DNA from: Streptomyces echinatus
Lineage (GTDB): Bacteria; Actinomycetota; Actinomycetes; Streptomycetales; Streptomycetaceae
NCBI RefSeq assembly: GCF_014203595.1
Contig: NZ_JACHJK010000010.1
Location: 62,001-126,000 of the forward strand
Direction: 5' to 3'
DNA: 64,000 nt
The translations under genes and the position numbers were made by a program. The notes beneath the pieces were generated by a model. It ran no database searches, was not told the DNA's origin, and saw only the letters and a list, made by a program, of their open reading frames with translations. Position 1 is the first letter of the stretch. Every line of letters starts with the position of its first letter. Positions 1-9,445 of the stretch are shown one piece after another.

Positions 1-2832
1 CTCGGTGATCCAGTCGCGGATCGTCTCGACGGCGAGGTCGTCGCCGGCGTCAGGGTTCTCGGCGGCCTTCTTGTTGATGCGCAGCCGCCAGTCGTTGCTG
101 ACGTTGAGCGGTCCGTCGTGGACCTCGCCGAGGCCGAGCGCGTGCACGATCTTCCTGACGGCGGGCAGCTGCTGGCTGTCCACGACGACCCGCCGGGAGC
201 CGTCCTCCATCGCCCGGGCGATCCACTCCATGGTGGTCTTGAGTTCTCGCAGGGTGATGGCCTTGCGGGTCAGCCGCGGGTCGAAGTCGGGGTGCTTGGG
301 GTACCGGGCGGCGAACATGCCGTCGGCGAGCAGCAGCAGGTTCTGCTCGAAGCCGACCGACGGCTCGGGCCGGGTACGGGTGAAGCCCGGCAGCAGGGAC
401 ACCAGGTGCTGCCCGTCGGGGACGGTCGCGCCGACGGTCTCCGGCTCGGCTCGGTTGATCCCGTACAGCTGGAGCAGGGCGTCGGTGAGGTGGCCGCTGA
501 TGTTGTCCCGGGAGGCCTTGAGCTGGTTGCGGATCTGGGCCCGCTCCTCGGCGGGGCGGGTGGCGGTGTGCTCGTCGAGCCGGTCGCGCTCCAGCAGGTA
601 GTTGATCTTCAACAGGCGTCCGAGCTGCCGGGAGGTCTGTTCGGAGAAGAAGTCGGGCAGCCAGACGAGCGTGGGCTCCGTGCGGCCCGCCCGCCTGAGC
701 CGGTCGACGCGCTGGAGGTCGTCGACGGGCCCGTGGTCGCCGTCGTCGAAGGGGTAGTCGAAGACGATGCGGAGGTTCCCGGCCTGCTGGGGTGCGAATT
801 CGTCGTCGGGCAGGTGGGTGTCGCGCACGTTGCCGAAGATGAACTCAACGGTGCGTTTGGTGCCGCGCCAGACGACGTCCCGTTCACAGACGAAGGGCTG
901 GGTGTCCTGGATACCCAGCTCGTGCCAGAGCTGGTCCTTGATCCACTGCCGTCGGTAGCCGAGCTGGTCGGCGACGCCCTGCACCTCTTCGAGGAGCGGT
1001 TCGACGTCGATGTCGGAGAGGTGCAGGTGGAAGACGGGGTCGGTCTTGTCTCCCTCGCTGCGCAGCTCGCTGTCGAAGGAGACCTGCAGTTCCCGCAGCC
1101 GCTTGGCGGCGACGGAACCGGCGTCTCCCACGCGGGTCCGGATCGAGCCGTGGTTGAGGGCGGCGAGCCGGGTGCCGGTGAGCCGGGTCAGGGCGGGCAC
1201 ATTGGGTGCGAGCGCGGCCAGCAGCAGCGTCTTGATGAGCCGCTCGTCGGCCTGGAACCGTTTGTCGTCGGGGGTCTTGTACTTGCGCAGCAGTTCCTCA
1301 CGCACCCGCCCGTGGAAGTCGCCGGCGGTCTCCGCGTCCTTGCGCAGCCGGGGAGTGAACGCGGCTCCGGAGCGGTGGGCGATGACGTCCCACAGGTCGC
1401 CGAGCGGGATGAGTTCCCCGAGCTTCAGGTCGTCGCGGCGGCGGCGCAGCAGCTCCTGGACGAGTTTGAGGCCGGTGCGCTCGCGCTGGAGGGCGCCCGA
1501 GAGGTCGACGAGGACGTTGAGGAGCGCCGGGGAGAGCGGGTACAGCTCCCGGAAGTCGTCCCAGGATGCCTCGGTGCGGCCCTGCGCGTCCAGGAGGATC
1601 TGCCGGACCTCGTCGTTGGACGATTCGACGAGTTTGAACGCGTCGTCGCGCACGGACTCCATGCCGGGCTTCGGGGCGAGCACGCGATGCTTGATGATCT
1701 CGACGAGGTTGCTGTCCTCGAGGTCGACGACGTTGAACCGCTCGGCCAGGTACTCGATCTGCTGCTCGAGGTTGGTCACGTCGGCGCCGACGACGTCCGA
1801 GCCGATCAGCTGCGACAGGTCGCGCTGGCGGGAGATGAACGACACGATCGGCACCGGTCGGCCGCTGTCTCCCGACTCGATGAGTTTGACCAGCCGCTGC
1901 ACCTGGTCGCGCACGAAGTCCTGGTTGCCCATCTTCGCCTGGAGCCACAGGACCAGTTCGTCGAGGAAGAGGACGACTCCGGTGTAGCCGAGGGACTGGG
2001 CGTGCCGGGAGATGACCTTGAGGCCGTTCTCCAGCGGAAGGAACGCGCTGGCCTCGCCGCGCATGCCCTGCGCGTAAGCGGCCATGGGGCCACTGAGCAG
2101 CGCGGAGACCAGCCGCTCGCGGTACGGGTCGTCGGGCGCGCCCGCGAAGGCCCGGTCGAAGTCGGCACCCGTCCACGTCCCGGCTGGCAGCGCCGCGGCC
2201 TCGCCGTCGATCATCGGCATGTCGTCCGGGTCGGCCTCCACGGGCGCGGCCGCGCTCGGCGTGAGGGCGGCGGCTCCCTTGCCGAGCCACTGCAGGAACT
2301 TGGCGTCGTCGGCAAGGAACTCGCGCTGGGTGCGGGCGTCGGCGAGCAACGCGTCGGCCCGGTAGACGGGGGGCAGCGGCTGGTCGGGGTGGAGCTCCCG
2401 CACCGTGTGCACATAGCCGCCGAGCAGGGCGGAGTCGAGGTCGGCGGAGCCGACGAGGTGGTACGGCACCATCAGGAACCGGCTCCGTCGCAGCCACTCG
2501 TCGTGCGGCGCCACGACCTCGACCAGCCGGGACTTGGTCCGGACGGACGGGTGGTTGTTGAGCACGGCGTGCAGCACGGTCAGGAAGTGGCTCTTGCCGG
2601 AGCCGAAGGAACCGTGCAGGTAGGCGGCTTCCGAGTTGCCCGACCTGACGCAGGCCGCGACGATGTCTAGCGCCTGCCGGAACGCCTTCTGAAGCTGCTC
2701 GGTGACCACGTACTCGGCCACCCGGGCGTCGGTCTCGCTGAAACCCTGGGAGAGCTCGATCTTGAAGTCGCCGGCATGGACGTCTTCCTTGATCTCGATG
2801 ACGTCCTTCAGCAGGAGCTCGCTCATGGGCAT
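1..2832 (-). CDS. pglY: PglY, BREX type 2 ATPase (C-terminus beyond window)
   Basis: This is the BrxC/PglY-family ATPase of the phage-growth-limitation (BREX type 2) system. In BREX these proteins are thought to act with the PglX methyltransferase and PglZ to block phage DNA replication. The minus-strand frame is open from 2832 to the left edge (944 codons seen; the family is about 1,200 residues, so the C-terminus is missing). Seen directly: a P-loop GSFGSGKSHFL near residue 70 and a Walker B-like VVLFLDELVLWL in the first third. An ATG at 2832 follows GAAGGA by 11 nt; a second in-frame ATG at 2826 is possible. pglZ would be expected next, to the left. Family call is confident; the start is uncertain by two codons. 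Confidence 0.9.
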   Translation of the reverse strand, partial: MPMSELLLKDVIEIKEDVHAGDFKIELSQGFSETDARVAEYVVTEQLQKAFRQALDIVAACVRSGNSEAAYLHGSFGSGKSHFLTVLHAVLNNHPSVRTKSRLVEVVAPHDEWLRRSRFLMVPYHLVGSADLDSALLGGYVHTVRELHPDQPLPPVYRADALLADARTQREFLADDAKFLQWLGKGAAALTPSAAAPVEADPDDMPMIDGEAAALPAGTWTGADFDRAFAGAPDDPYRERLVSALLSGPMAAYAQGMRGEASAFLPLENGLKVISRHAQSLGYTGVVLFLDELVLWLQAKMGNQDFVRDQVQRLVKLIESGDSGRPVPIVSFISRQRDLSQLIGSDVVGADVTNLEQQIEYLAERFNVVDLEDSNLVEIIKHRVLAPKPGMESVRDDAFKLVESSNDEVRQILLDAQGRTEASWDDFRELYPLSPALLNVLVDLSGALQRERTGLKLVQELLRRRRDDLKLGELIPLGDLWDVIAHRSGAAFTPRLRKDAETAGDFHGRVREELLRKYKTPDDKRFQADERLIKTLLLAALAPNVPALTRLTGTRLAALNHGSIRTRVGDAGSVAAKRLRELQVSFDSELRSEGDKTDPVFHLHLSDIDVEPLLEEVQGVADQLGYRRQWIKDQLWHELGIQDTQPFVCERDVVWRGTKRTVEFIFGNVRDTHLPDDEFAPQQAGNLRIVFDYPFDDGDHGPVDDLQRVDRLRRAGRTEPTLVWLPDFFSEQTSRQLGRLLKINYLLERDRLDEHTATRPAEERAQIRNQLKASRDNISGHLTDALLQLYGINRAEPETVGATVPDGQHLVSLLPGFTRTRPEPSVGFEQNLLLLADGMFAARYPKHPDFDPRLTRKAITLRELKTTMEWIARAMEDGSRRVVVDSQQLPAVRKIVHALGLGEVHDGPLNVSNDWRLRINKKAAENPDAGDDLAVETIRDWITE

Positions 2833-2900
2833 CAGGCGGTCATTCCTTCTCTCGGCTCACGGTTCGGCTGCACAGCTCGTGCACTGGTCGGCGCGTTCAC

Positions 2901-2913
2901 ATCCTGCCAGGTG
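2901..2913 (-). promoter_or_regulatory. 13-bp element upstream of pglY, shared with pglX
   Basis: The minus-strand sequence CACCTGGCAGGAT lies 69 bp upstream of the pglY start. The identical 13-mer lies 68 bp upstream of pglX (13230-13242), in the same orientation. Matching sequence at matching distance suggests a shared promoter or regulator site. It is not assigned to a known sigma factor or repressor. Confidence 0.5.
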
Positions 2914-3043
2914 GCGCTGACACGTATGCCCGTGCGGTACGGATTCTCCGTATCACACGGTGCACACGGGATCACAGGCAGCTTCCGCTGGGTAGGGTCG
3001 GCGCGGGATCTGTCGGTGGGACGGGGAGCGGGGGCGACGACGG

Positions 3044-6000
3044 GTGGGGTGGCGTGAGGAGATCGCCGCGGCCTTGGGCGAACTGGTGGCGATCACGGGC
3101 GGCACCGGCAGGCAGCCGCGCTGGCAGCGAGTGGGGCGCGCGGTCCGCACCAAGGAGGCGGGCTGGTACGCGGTCGACCTACGCGGCTCCGACATCGGAC
3201 CGGACCAGCTGGACGCGCTGCGACTCGCAGGGCCGGAGCCCGACGGCATCGAAACGAAGGGCTTCACTGTCTCGGAGACGGTGCAGAACGGCTCCCTGCT
3301 CACGCTCAAGGTCGCCGAGTTCGCCGACCTCACGGACGCGTATCTGTGGCTGCTCAAGCAGCCGTCGACCTTCCTCGTCGAGGCCCTGCGCGACGGCATC
3401 GCCGGGCTGGGCGAGGCCCCACTGGCGGGCGCCCTGGCCGGTGGTGCGATCGGCGGCGCGTCATCACCCGCTCCGGACCCCCCGGGGTTCCACCCGGCGC
3501 AGGGAGACGCCTACCGCGCGTGCCTGGGCCAGGGCGTGCATCTGGTGTGGGGTCCACCGGGCACCGGCAAGACGACGGTGCTGAAGCGGGCCATCGGTGA
3601 CCTGGTCGCCCGCGGCGACCGGGTGCTGCTGGTGTCCGCCACCAACATCGCTGTGGACAACGCCCTGTTGGGTGTGGTGAAGGAGAACAGGCACAGCCCG
3701 GGTGACATCGTTCGCGTGGGCCCGCCTCAGTTGCGGGAGGTCGCCGACAACCCGGAGGTCTCGCTACCGCTCATGGTGCGCGAGCGCCTGGCCGAGACGG
3801 CCGAGCGGCGACGCGGGATCGAGGCCGCGCTGGTCGACGTCCGGACCCGCGCGGCGGAACTGGCCGCGCTGGACGCCTCCCTCGTCCGCTTCGACCCAAC
3901 CGCCTACTTCGACGCACTGAAGCTGCTGCGCACGCCCGGCCAGGATCCGGTGTCCGTACGGGAGAGGGCGGAGACGGCGGCGGCCCTGCTGGAGGAGGCC
4001 GTGGCGACCCGGGAGGCGGCACAGCAGGCCGCGGTGGCGGCCCAGCGCCGCCAGGACGCAGCGGAGGAGTCGCGCCGGAAGTGGGCCGAGGTCGACCGGC
4101 TACGCAAGGAGCAGTCCCGCATCCTCAAGGCCGCGGAGCGCAAGCAGGCCGATGCCCTGATGGCCGAGGACTACCTTCGCGAGCTGCGAGAGGAGCTGGG
4201 GCAGCTCGACGCCCAGCGGTCGGTGGCCCGGTGGCGGGCCCGGGAGAAACGGCAGGAGCTGCGTGAGCAGCTGGCCGTCACAGAGGAGGACGTCGCCCGC
4301 ACACGCCGGGCGGCGCAGGCCGCTCGCACCACGGCCGAAGCGCACATCGTCGCGCTGGAGAAGGACCTGGCGGACCTGGTCGCCGGCATCACCCACACCC
4401 CTGAACGGATCGCGGCTCTGGAGCAGGCACTGGCCTCGGCGCAGTCCACCTACAGGTCGGCCCTGGACCTCGTGGCCGCCCGTCGCGAGGAGACCACCCT
4501 GCTGGAACGGGCCGTCGTCCGCGCCCTGAACGCCGCGGAACTCACCGCCCGCGCCGAACAGCAGGACTGGCCCGCCCGCCACGCCCGCGCCGAGCGATTA
4601 CGGCCCCGGGTGACAGCCGACGCCGCCCGTCGCTCCACACTGGAGGAGGAGTTCCAGCAGGTCCAGGAGGAGTACGAACGTCTCGCCCGCAACGCCCAGG
4701 GCGAGATCATCAAGAGCGCGAAACTGGTCGCCACCACCCTGGCCAGGTTCCGCACCAACAAGGCGGTCTTCGAGGGCCCGTACGACGTGGTCCTGGTCGA
4801 CGAGGCGGGCGCGGCGACGCTGCCCGAGGTAATCCTCGCGACAGCGAAGGCGATCCGGACGGCCGTCCTGCTCGGCGACTTCATGCAGCTCGGCCCGGTC
4901 GTCGAGGAACGGCTGAAGGAACTCGACCGCCCGGACGTCAAACGCTGGCTGCTCCCGGACGTCTTCCAGCACTGCGGCATCCAGGACCCCGAGGACGCCC
5001 GGCGGCACCCGGCCTGCGTCACGCTGACCGAGCAGCGCCGCTTCGGCCCGGCGGTGATGGGCCTGGCCAACTCTCTCGCCTACGGGGGAATGCTGCGGGG
5101 CGGCAAGCAGACCGCGGCGCCACGGCCCTCCGACGACCCGGAGATCGTCGTCGTCGACACCGACGGACTGCACGAACTGGCCAGACCGCACCTGACCGGA
5201 CGCCGCAGCGGCTGGTGGCCGGCCGGATCACTGATCGCCAGGGCACTGGTCGAATACCACCGCGCGAAGGGCGAGGACACGGGCATCGTCACCCCCTACG
5301 GCGTCCAGGCGGAGGCGACCCTGGAAGCCCTGCGGGACGTGGAGAGCGACGGCGGCCCGCTCGCGGAGGTGGGCACGGCGCACCGTTTCCAGGGCAGGGA
5401 GTTCCCCGTCGTCGTCTTCGACACGGTCGAGGGCGCCGACGGCCGGGAACTCTGGATGTCACTGGCCCGCCGGGAGCCGGGCGCGTCGGACTGGGCGCGC
5501 AACGGCGTGCGCCTGTTCAACGTGGCGGCCACCCGCGTCCAGACCCGCCTCTACGTCATCGGCAGCTGGGAGCGCATACGATCCGCGAAGAACGGCACGG
5601 CCTTCACTCACCTGGCCGCGCTGGTCGGTACGCCGGGCGTACGACGCCTGCGGGCCGGCCACTTGATCACTCCGCCGCACGAGGACGCGCCGAACCTCGG
5701 CGAGTTCGGCGCCGCCCTCGCCGACGTGCTGGCCCGGCATGTCGAGGTCACGGGCATCGATGACGAGACGACCTTCTTCAGTACGTTCGAGGACGAGATC
5801 CGCAAGGCCCGCGCCTCGGTCTGGCTGTGGGCGCCGTGGGTCGCGAACCGGGTGCGCGGCATCCTGCCACTGCTGCGCGAGGCGGCCGATCGCGGCGTGC
5901 GCGTGACCGTGTTCATCCGCGACGACACGGACCAGATCCAGGCCCGCCCGGACAACCAGAGTCTGATCGCGGACCTGCGGGCCGTCGTCCACACCGTCGT

Positions 6001-6334
6001 TCCCGTCAACGTCATGCACCAGAAGATCGCGGTGATCGACGAGCGGACGGTGATGATCGGCAGCCTCAACACCCTGTCCCAGTCGTGGACCCGCGAGGTC
6101 ATGGTGACGATCCGCGGCGGCCACTTCGCCCGCAAGGTCCTGGAGCACGAGCACGCCGAGCTGTTCACCCGCCCGCCGAAGTGCGCCCGCTGCGGCGGCA
6201 CGAGCATCGAACTGCGCCGCCGCACCAACGGCATCTGGTTCTGGCGCTGCTACGACACGGTCTGCAAGACGGGACGGAACGGCCGGAGCGACGCCTGGAA
6301 CCAGGACATCAGGGTGGGAGGGGGGAGGAGTTGA
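3044..6334 (+). CDS. Helicase-PLD nuclease fusion, Mokosh type II-like defence protein
   Basis: This 1,096-residue protein joins an SF1 (UPF1/DNA2-like, COG1112-type) helicase to a phospholipase-D-family nuclease. That is the single-gene architecture described for Mokosh type II anti-phage systems. Seen: P-loop GPPGTGKTTVLK at about residue 169; a long charged coiled-coil insert (about 255-545); a Walker B-like LVDEAGAATLP near 584; HRFQGREFPVVVFDT near 784; a single HKD motif HQKIAVIDERTVMIGSLN near 991; and a C-terminal four-cysteine zinc ribbon (CxxC...CxxxxC, from about 1046). One HKD motif implies dimerisation for nuclease activity. The start is GTG. It is divergent from pglY with a 211-bp shared control region. 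The role is inferred from architecture. Confidence 0.8.
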   Translation: MGWREEIAAALGELVAITGGTGRQPRWQRVGRAVRTKEAGWYAVDLRGSDIGPDQLDALRLAGPEPDGIETKGFTVSETVQNGSLLTLKVAEFADLTDAYLWLLKQPSTFLVEALRDGIAGLGEAPLAGALAGGAIGGASSPAPDPPGFHPAQGDAYRACLGQGVHLVWGPPGTGKTTVLKRAIGDLVARGDRVLLVSATNIAVDNALLGVVKENRHSPGDIVRVGPPQLREVADNPEVSLPLMVRERLAETAERRRGIEAALVDVRTRAAELAALDASLVRFDPTAYFDALKLLRTPGQDPVSVRERAETAAALLEEAVATREAAQQAAVAAQRRQDAAEESRRKWAEVDRLRKEQSRILKAAERKQADALMAEDYLRELREELGQLDAQRSVARWRAREKRQELREQLAVTEEDVARTRRAAQAARTTAEAHIVALEKDLADLVAGITHTPERIAALEQALASAQSTYRSALDLVAARREETTLLERAVVRALNAAELTARAEQQDWPARHARAERLRPRVTADAARRSTLEEEFQQVQEEYERLARNAQGEIIKSAKLVATTLARFRTNKAVFEGPYDVVLVDEAGAATLPEVILATAKAIRTAVLLGDFMQLGPVVEERLKELDRPDVKRWLLPDVFQHCGIQDPEDARRHPACVTLTEQRRFGPAVMGLANSLAYGGMLRGGKQTAAPRPSDDPEIVVVDTDGLHELARPHLTGRRSGWWPAGSLIARALVEYHRAKGEDTGIVTPYGVQAEATLEALRDVESDGGPLAEVGTAHRFQGREFPVVVFDTVEGADGRELWMSLARREPGASDWARNGVRLFNVAATRVQTRLYVIGSWERIRSAKNGTAFTHLAALVGTPGVRRLRAGHLITPPHEDAPNLGEFGAALADVLARHVEVTGIDDETTFFSTFEDEIRKARASVWLWAPWVANRVRGILPLLREAADRGVRVTVFIRDDTDQIQARPDNQSLIADLRAVVHTVVPVNVMHQKIAVIDERTVMIGSLNTLSQSWTREVMVTIRGGHFARKVLEHEHAELFTRPPKCARCGGTSIELRRRTNGIWFWRCYDTVCKTGRNGRSDAWNQDIRVGGGRS

Positions 6335-6600
6335 GGGGGCGGGCCATACTCGCCCAGGCTCAGGGTTTCGTGGACTCGGTGGCATTCCCGGCACCTCCTG
6401 TGGCAGGCTTCTGCGTGCCAGCAACGGGGTCTCGCTCGTAGCCAGACCACCAGCTGCGCTTCAGCCAAGGAGTCTGCGGACGCACCCGGACCACCGGCTT
6501 TGTCTCTCACCTCATCTTCCGCGCAGTAGGCACGAGCCTGCGGCGGCGTTCCCTACGCATGCCCGCACTCGGTGCCCGCGCACCATTCGGAGGCTCAGCC

Positions 6601-7581
6601 ATGCCGGCACATTCCACACCGTCGCATCTCTTCTTCCTCACCCAGCCCAAGGGCAACGGCGCTGTACTCTTCAGCGTCCAAGGGGCGCCCCGCGGACCGG
6701 AGCTCTCGAAGATCGGGACCTTCGACAACCGTGACGAGCCCCAACTGCTCGCTGCCGCTCTCAACGGGGCCCTCCAGGGAGGAGCAGGCGCGCTTTCGAA
6801 GGTTCACCAGTGCTCGGCCTCGCTGCCAGGTCCCCTCAGGAAGAGGATCACCGACCTTGTGGGGGAGATCGAAGAGATCTACGGTGACGCTCCGCGATCC
6901 CAGTCGGCTCGCAAGACTGCGCGGGCTGTCACGGAGACCCTGGAGCGGCCCAATGTGGCCCTGTTCTCCCTCTTCAGCACCACCGTTTGCGGAGACTGCT
7001 CGGCCTGCGGCTGTGCTGCGGACGAGGACTGCGCGAAGTGCGACGTCTGCGACTCGTCCCCCGATGGCCGTGGCTGCGTGAACTGCGGGACGGTCGGGGT
7101 GACGCCCAGGGCCGCATTCGTCCTTCACCACGTACTGAGAGACCTCGCGGACAGGACGTATTTCACCGTCCGGTCCAACTTCTGGGAACACAGCGTTCCG
7201 GACAGTGTGGAAACCCAGACGGACTGGTTCCTTCTCCACTGCGCTCGCGCGTACGACGACCTCGCGGCAGATCTGCTCAGCGGCCAGGTCCCGGAACCGC
7301 GCTGCCTGGCCGAGAGCGTGGCACTCGGCTTCGCCCTCTCCACCATCGGCGGACTCCATACCGAATCCGTCCGTGCGGACGAGTCGTACCGGGCCCTTCC
7401 CGCCTCCCGGTTCGACGACGACTGGGAGTTCCTCGCTGATGGGGTTGGGGTGTTCGACGTGGGCGACAGGGCGCGCGCGTTCCTGGCGTCGGACGTGATC
7501 GAGGATGACCTGTGGGACGAGTGGTTCACCCCCTACCCGGGCGTCGAGCGCCGTGATGAGACCCGCGGGTTCCGCAGCTGA
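6601..7581 (+). CDS. Unrecognised cysteine-rich protein
   Basis: I do not recognise this 326-residue protein. It has no signal peptide or membrane segment. Its central part (about residues 126-160) holds nine cysteines in a CxxCxxCxC...CxxCxxC...CxxC pattern, which could bind zinc or an iron-sulfur centre. An acidic, aspartate-rich C-terminus follows. The ATG at 6601 follows GGAGG by 7 nt and is preferred to the upstream start at 6559. It follows the helicase-PLD gene after 266 bp, in which I see no further gene, and ends before a clear hairpin. Its position between two defence genes makes a defence or regulatory role possible, but nothing in the sequence shows one. Confidence 0.65.
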   Translation: MPAHSTPSHLFFLTQPKGNGAVLFSVQGAPRGPELSKIGTFDNRDEPQLLAAALNGALQGGAGALSKVHQCSASLPGPLRKRITDLVGEIEEIYGDAPRSQSARKTARAVTETLERPNVALFSLFSTTVCGDCSACGCAADEDCAKCDVCDSSPDGRGCVNCGTVGVTPRAAFVLHHVLRDLADRTYFTVRSNFWEHSVPDSVETQTDWFLLHCARAYDDLAADLLSGQVPEPRCLAESVALGFALSTIGGLHTESVRADESYRALPASRFDDDWEFLADGVGVFDVGDRARAFLASDVIEDDLWDEWFTPYPGVERRDETRGFRS

Positions 7582-7614
7582 CGTCCGCTTCCGGACCCGG
7601 TTGTCACCAGGTCG

Positions 7615-7639
7615 GCGTCCAGCCTGCCCGGCTGGACGC
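7615..7639. terminator. Hairpin terminator between convergent genes
   Basis: A perfect 10-bp inverted repeat (7615-7624 with 7630-7639) with a 5-nt loop lies between the convergent ends of the cysteine-rich gene and the ATP-binding protein gene. It has no T tract, as is usual in Streptomyces. Confidence 0.6.
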
Positions 7640-7662
7640 TCCTCAAGGGGCACAGCTCGACA

Positions 7663-8115
7663 TCACTGCCCGAGCTGTGCAGGGCGAGGCAGGACGCACT
7701 CGGCCCAGACCGTCTTGCCCGGTCCGAGGCGGTCGCGTACGCCCCAGTCGGCGGCGAGCGCGTCGACGAGGACCAGGCCACGGCCCCCGTCCTCGATCGA
7801 GCCGGGGGCCTTGCGTGTCGGCAGAGCGGGGTGGGTGTCGGTGACCTCGACGCGGACGATGCACCGGCTCTCGTCGTGGGACAGGGACAGGGCGAGGTCC
7901 CGTCCCGGTACGCGGCCGTGGAGGACCGCGTTCGCCACGAGTTCGGCGACGACGAGGACGACGGTGTCGTGGGTTTCGGTGCCGTGCGGATGGCCCCATT
8001 CGGTGAGCTGGTGCGCGGCGAGCAGCCGGGCGAGTCGCGCACCGCGCCGGGTGGCGGAGAAGCGTTGCGTGAATGTGCGGGCGGGCGTGGGGCTTTGGAT
8101 GCGGGGGGCTTGCAT
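7663..8115 (-). CDS. ATP-binding protein, RsbW-like histidine-kinase fold
   Basis: This is a 150-residue single-domain GHKL ATPase of the anti-sigma/RsbW-like type that is very common in Streptomyces. Seen: N-box VAELVANAVLHG, a G1-like DTHPALP and a G2 box GRGLVLVDALA; no dimerisation or sensor domain is present. Such proteins usually act as switch kinases or partners of DUF397 and XRE proteins. It is divergent from an XRE gene and close to a DUF397 gene, the grouping known from whiJ-like loci. The ATG at 8115 is chosen because the conserved fold begins soon after it; longer starts only add low-complexity sequence. Confidence 0.8.
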   Translation of the reverse strand: MQAPRIQSPTPARTFTQRFSATRRGARLARLLAAHQLTEWGHPHGTETHDTVVLVVAELVANAVLHGRVPGRDLALSLSHDESRCIVRVEVTDTHPALPTRKAPGSIEDGGRGLVLVDALAADWGVRDRLGPGKTVWAECVLPRPAQLGQ

Positions 8116-8332
8116 GCGGCCCACCCTGTCGGGAGGCGAGGGCCCGTCGGCAGGTCCGGCACTGATACAGATCACGCTGTACTGGTTCACGCGCTGGACT
8201 GGGTCGGTCGCAGTACGTGACGATGACCGTGTCGGACGTGGCGCAGCGCGTTCGGCAGACGGTACGGGGTGGTGCTCGGGTCCGGCACGGATACGGCCCG
8301 GCAGCGCGAGGGCACAGGGGAAGGCGGCTGCG

Positions 8333-9211
8333 ATGGTGACCGACAACGGCGTTGGTTCGGGTGGGAGTGCTGGACAGGTCGGGGGCAACGGAAGCTGCGA
8401 GCCGGAACTCTCGGACTGTCTGAAGACGTTCGGCGCGGTCCTCAAGGCCTTACGTGAAGAAGCCCGCCTGACACAGGAGCAGTTCGCGCCGCTGGTCCGG
8501 TACTCGGTCGCGTACGTCGCCAAGATCGAACAGGGCAAGCGGTTCCCGCCACGGGATCTGCTGGAGCGGTCGGAGGAGGTGTTGGGCGCGGTTGCGGGGC
8601 GGGTGCTGGGGGCGGCGGCACGGAGCCTGACGCGGAAGGCGGGGCTGGCGTCATGGTTCCGGCAGTGGGCGGGGATCGAGGAGGAGGCGATCTCGCTTTA
8701 TGCGTATGAGTGCCGAGCGATTCCGGGGTTGTTGCAGCCTGAGCCGTACATCCGCGCGATCTTCGAGCGGCGGCTGCCACCGCTTTCCGAGGAACAGATC
8801 GAACGCCAGGTCACAGCACGACTGGAGCGGCAACAGCTCCTGACCGAGAGGCCGAATACGGCCTTCAGCTTCGTCATCGAACAAGCGCTGCTTGAGCGGC
8901 ACATGGGTGGGCCGGAGGTTGCGCGACAACTGCTGGATCATCTACTGGAGCAAGGTGCTCGAAGGAACGTCGAGATCCAGGTGATGCCTCTGCGTCAGTA
9001 CGATCACGCGGGGATCGACGGCTTGATGTACCTCGCAGAGACACCTCAACACGAGTGGGTGGGCTACTCCGAGGGCCAGCAGTCAAGCATTCTGATCACA
9101 GCACTGAAAGACGTCAGCGCTATGCTCCAGCGCTATGGCAAGCTGCGTTCGCAGGCCCTCGGCCGTGAAGCCACAGTAAGCCTGCTGGAGCAGATGCGAG
9201 GAGCACTATGA
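8333..9211 (+). CDS. XRE-family regulator with DUF5753 domain (WhiJ-like)
   Basis: A 292-residue transcription factor. The N-terminal helix-turn-helix (about residues 33-85) contains LTQEQFAPLVRYSVAYVAKI; the rest is the DUF5753 sensor-like domain, with the typical IPGLLQPEPYIRAIF and HAGIDGLMYLAE stretches. WhiJ-type proteins control development or secondary metabolism together with small DUF397 proteins. Its stop overlaps the start of the DUF397 gene by 4 bp, so the two are translationally coupled. The ATG at 8333 has an AAGG-type ribosome site; the frame is open further upstream but without domain content. Confidence 0.85.
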   Translation: MVTDNGVGSGGSAGQVGGNGSCEPELSDCLKTFGAVLKALREEARLTQEQFAPLVRYSVAYVAKIEQGKRFPPRDLLERSEEVLGAVAGRVLGAAARSLTRKAGLASWFRQWAGIEEEAISLYAYECRAIPGLLQPEPYIRAIFERRLPPLSEEQIERQVTARLERQQLLTERPNTAFSFVIEQALLERHMGGPEVARQLLDHLLEQGARRNVEIQVMPLRQYDHAGIDGLMYLAETPQHEWVGYSEGQQSSILITALKDVSAMLQRYGKLRSQALGREATVSLLEQMRGAL

Positions 9212-9399
9212 GTACCACTGAACTGGCCTGGTTCAAGAGCAGTTACAGCGGCAGCTCCGGCGACAACTGCGTCGAGGTCGCCGTGCGCACTGAGGCCGTG
9301 CTCGTCCGGGACTCGAAGGACACGCACAGGCAGGCGCTGGCCGTGTCCCGCGATGCCTGGTCGGCGTTCACGGCGCTGGCGGCCGGCTCGCGCCTCTGA
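9208..9399 (+). CDS. DUF397 small protein
   Basis: A 63-residue DUF397 protein carrying the family hallmarks WFKSSYSGSSGDNCVEVA near the N-terminus and VLVRDSKD in the middle. DUF397 proteins are partners or antagonists of WhiJ-like XRE regulators. The start overlaps the regulator's stop as ATGA, giving a two-gene operon. Its full length matches the family. Confidence 0.88.
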   Translation: MSTTELAWFKSSYSGSSGDNCVEVAVRTEAVLVRDSKDTHRQALAVSRDAWSAFTALAAGSRL

Positions 9400-9408
9400 A
9401 CTTCCGAT

Positions 9409-9431
9409 GGGGCAGCGTGCGTCGCTGCCCC
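9409..9431. terminator. Hairpin terminator
   Basis: A perfect 9-bp inverted repeat (9409-9417 with 9423-9431, loop 5 nt) lies between the convergent ends of the DUF397 gene and pglX, and could serve both. Confidence 0.6.
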
Positions 9432-9445
9432 ACCAACCTCCATGG

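Noticed and set aside
118..2670. Long plus-strand open frame of 850 codons opposite pglY
   Set aside because: It is the antisense shadow of pglY: its protein is low-complexity and motif-free, whereas the minus frame has P-loop and Walker B motifs and a ribosome site.
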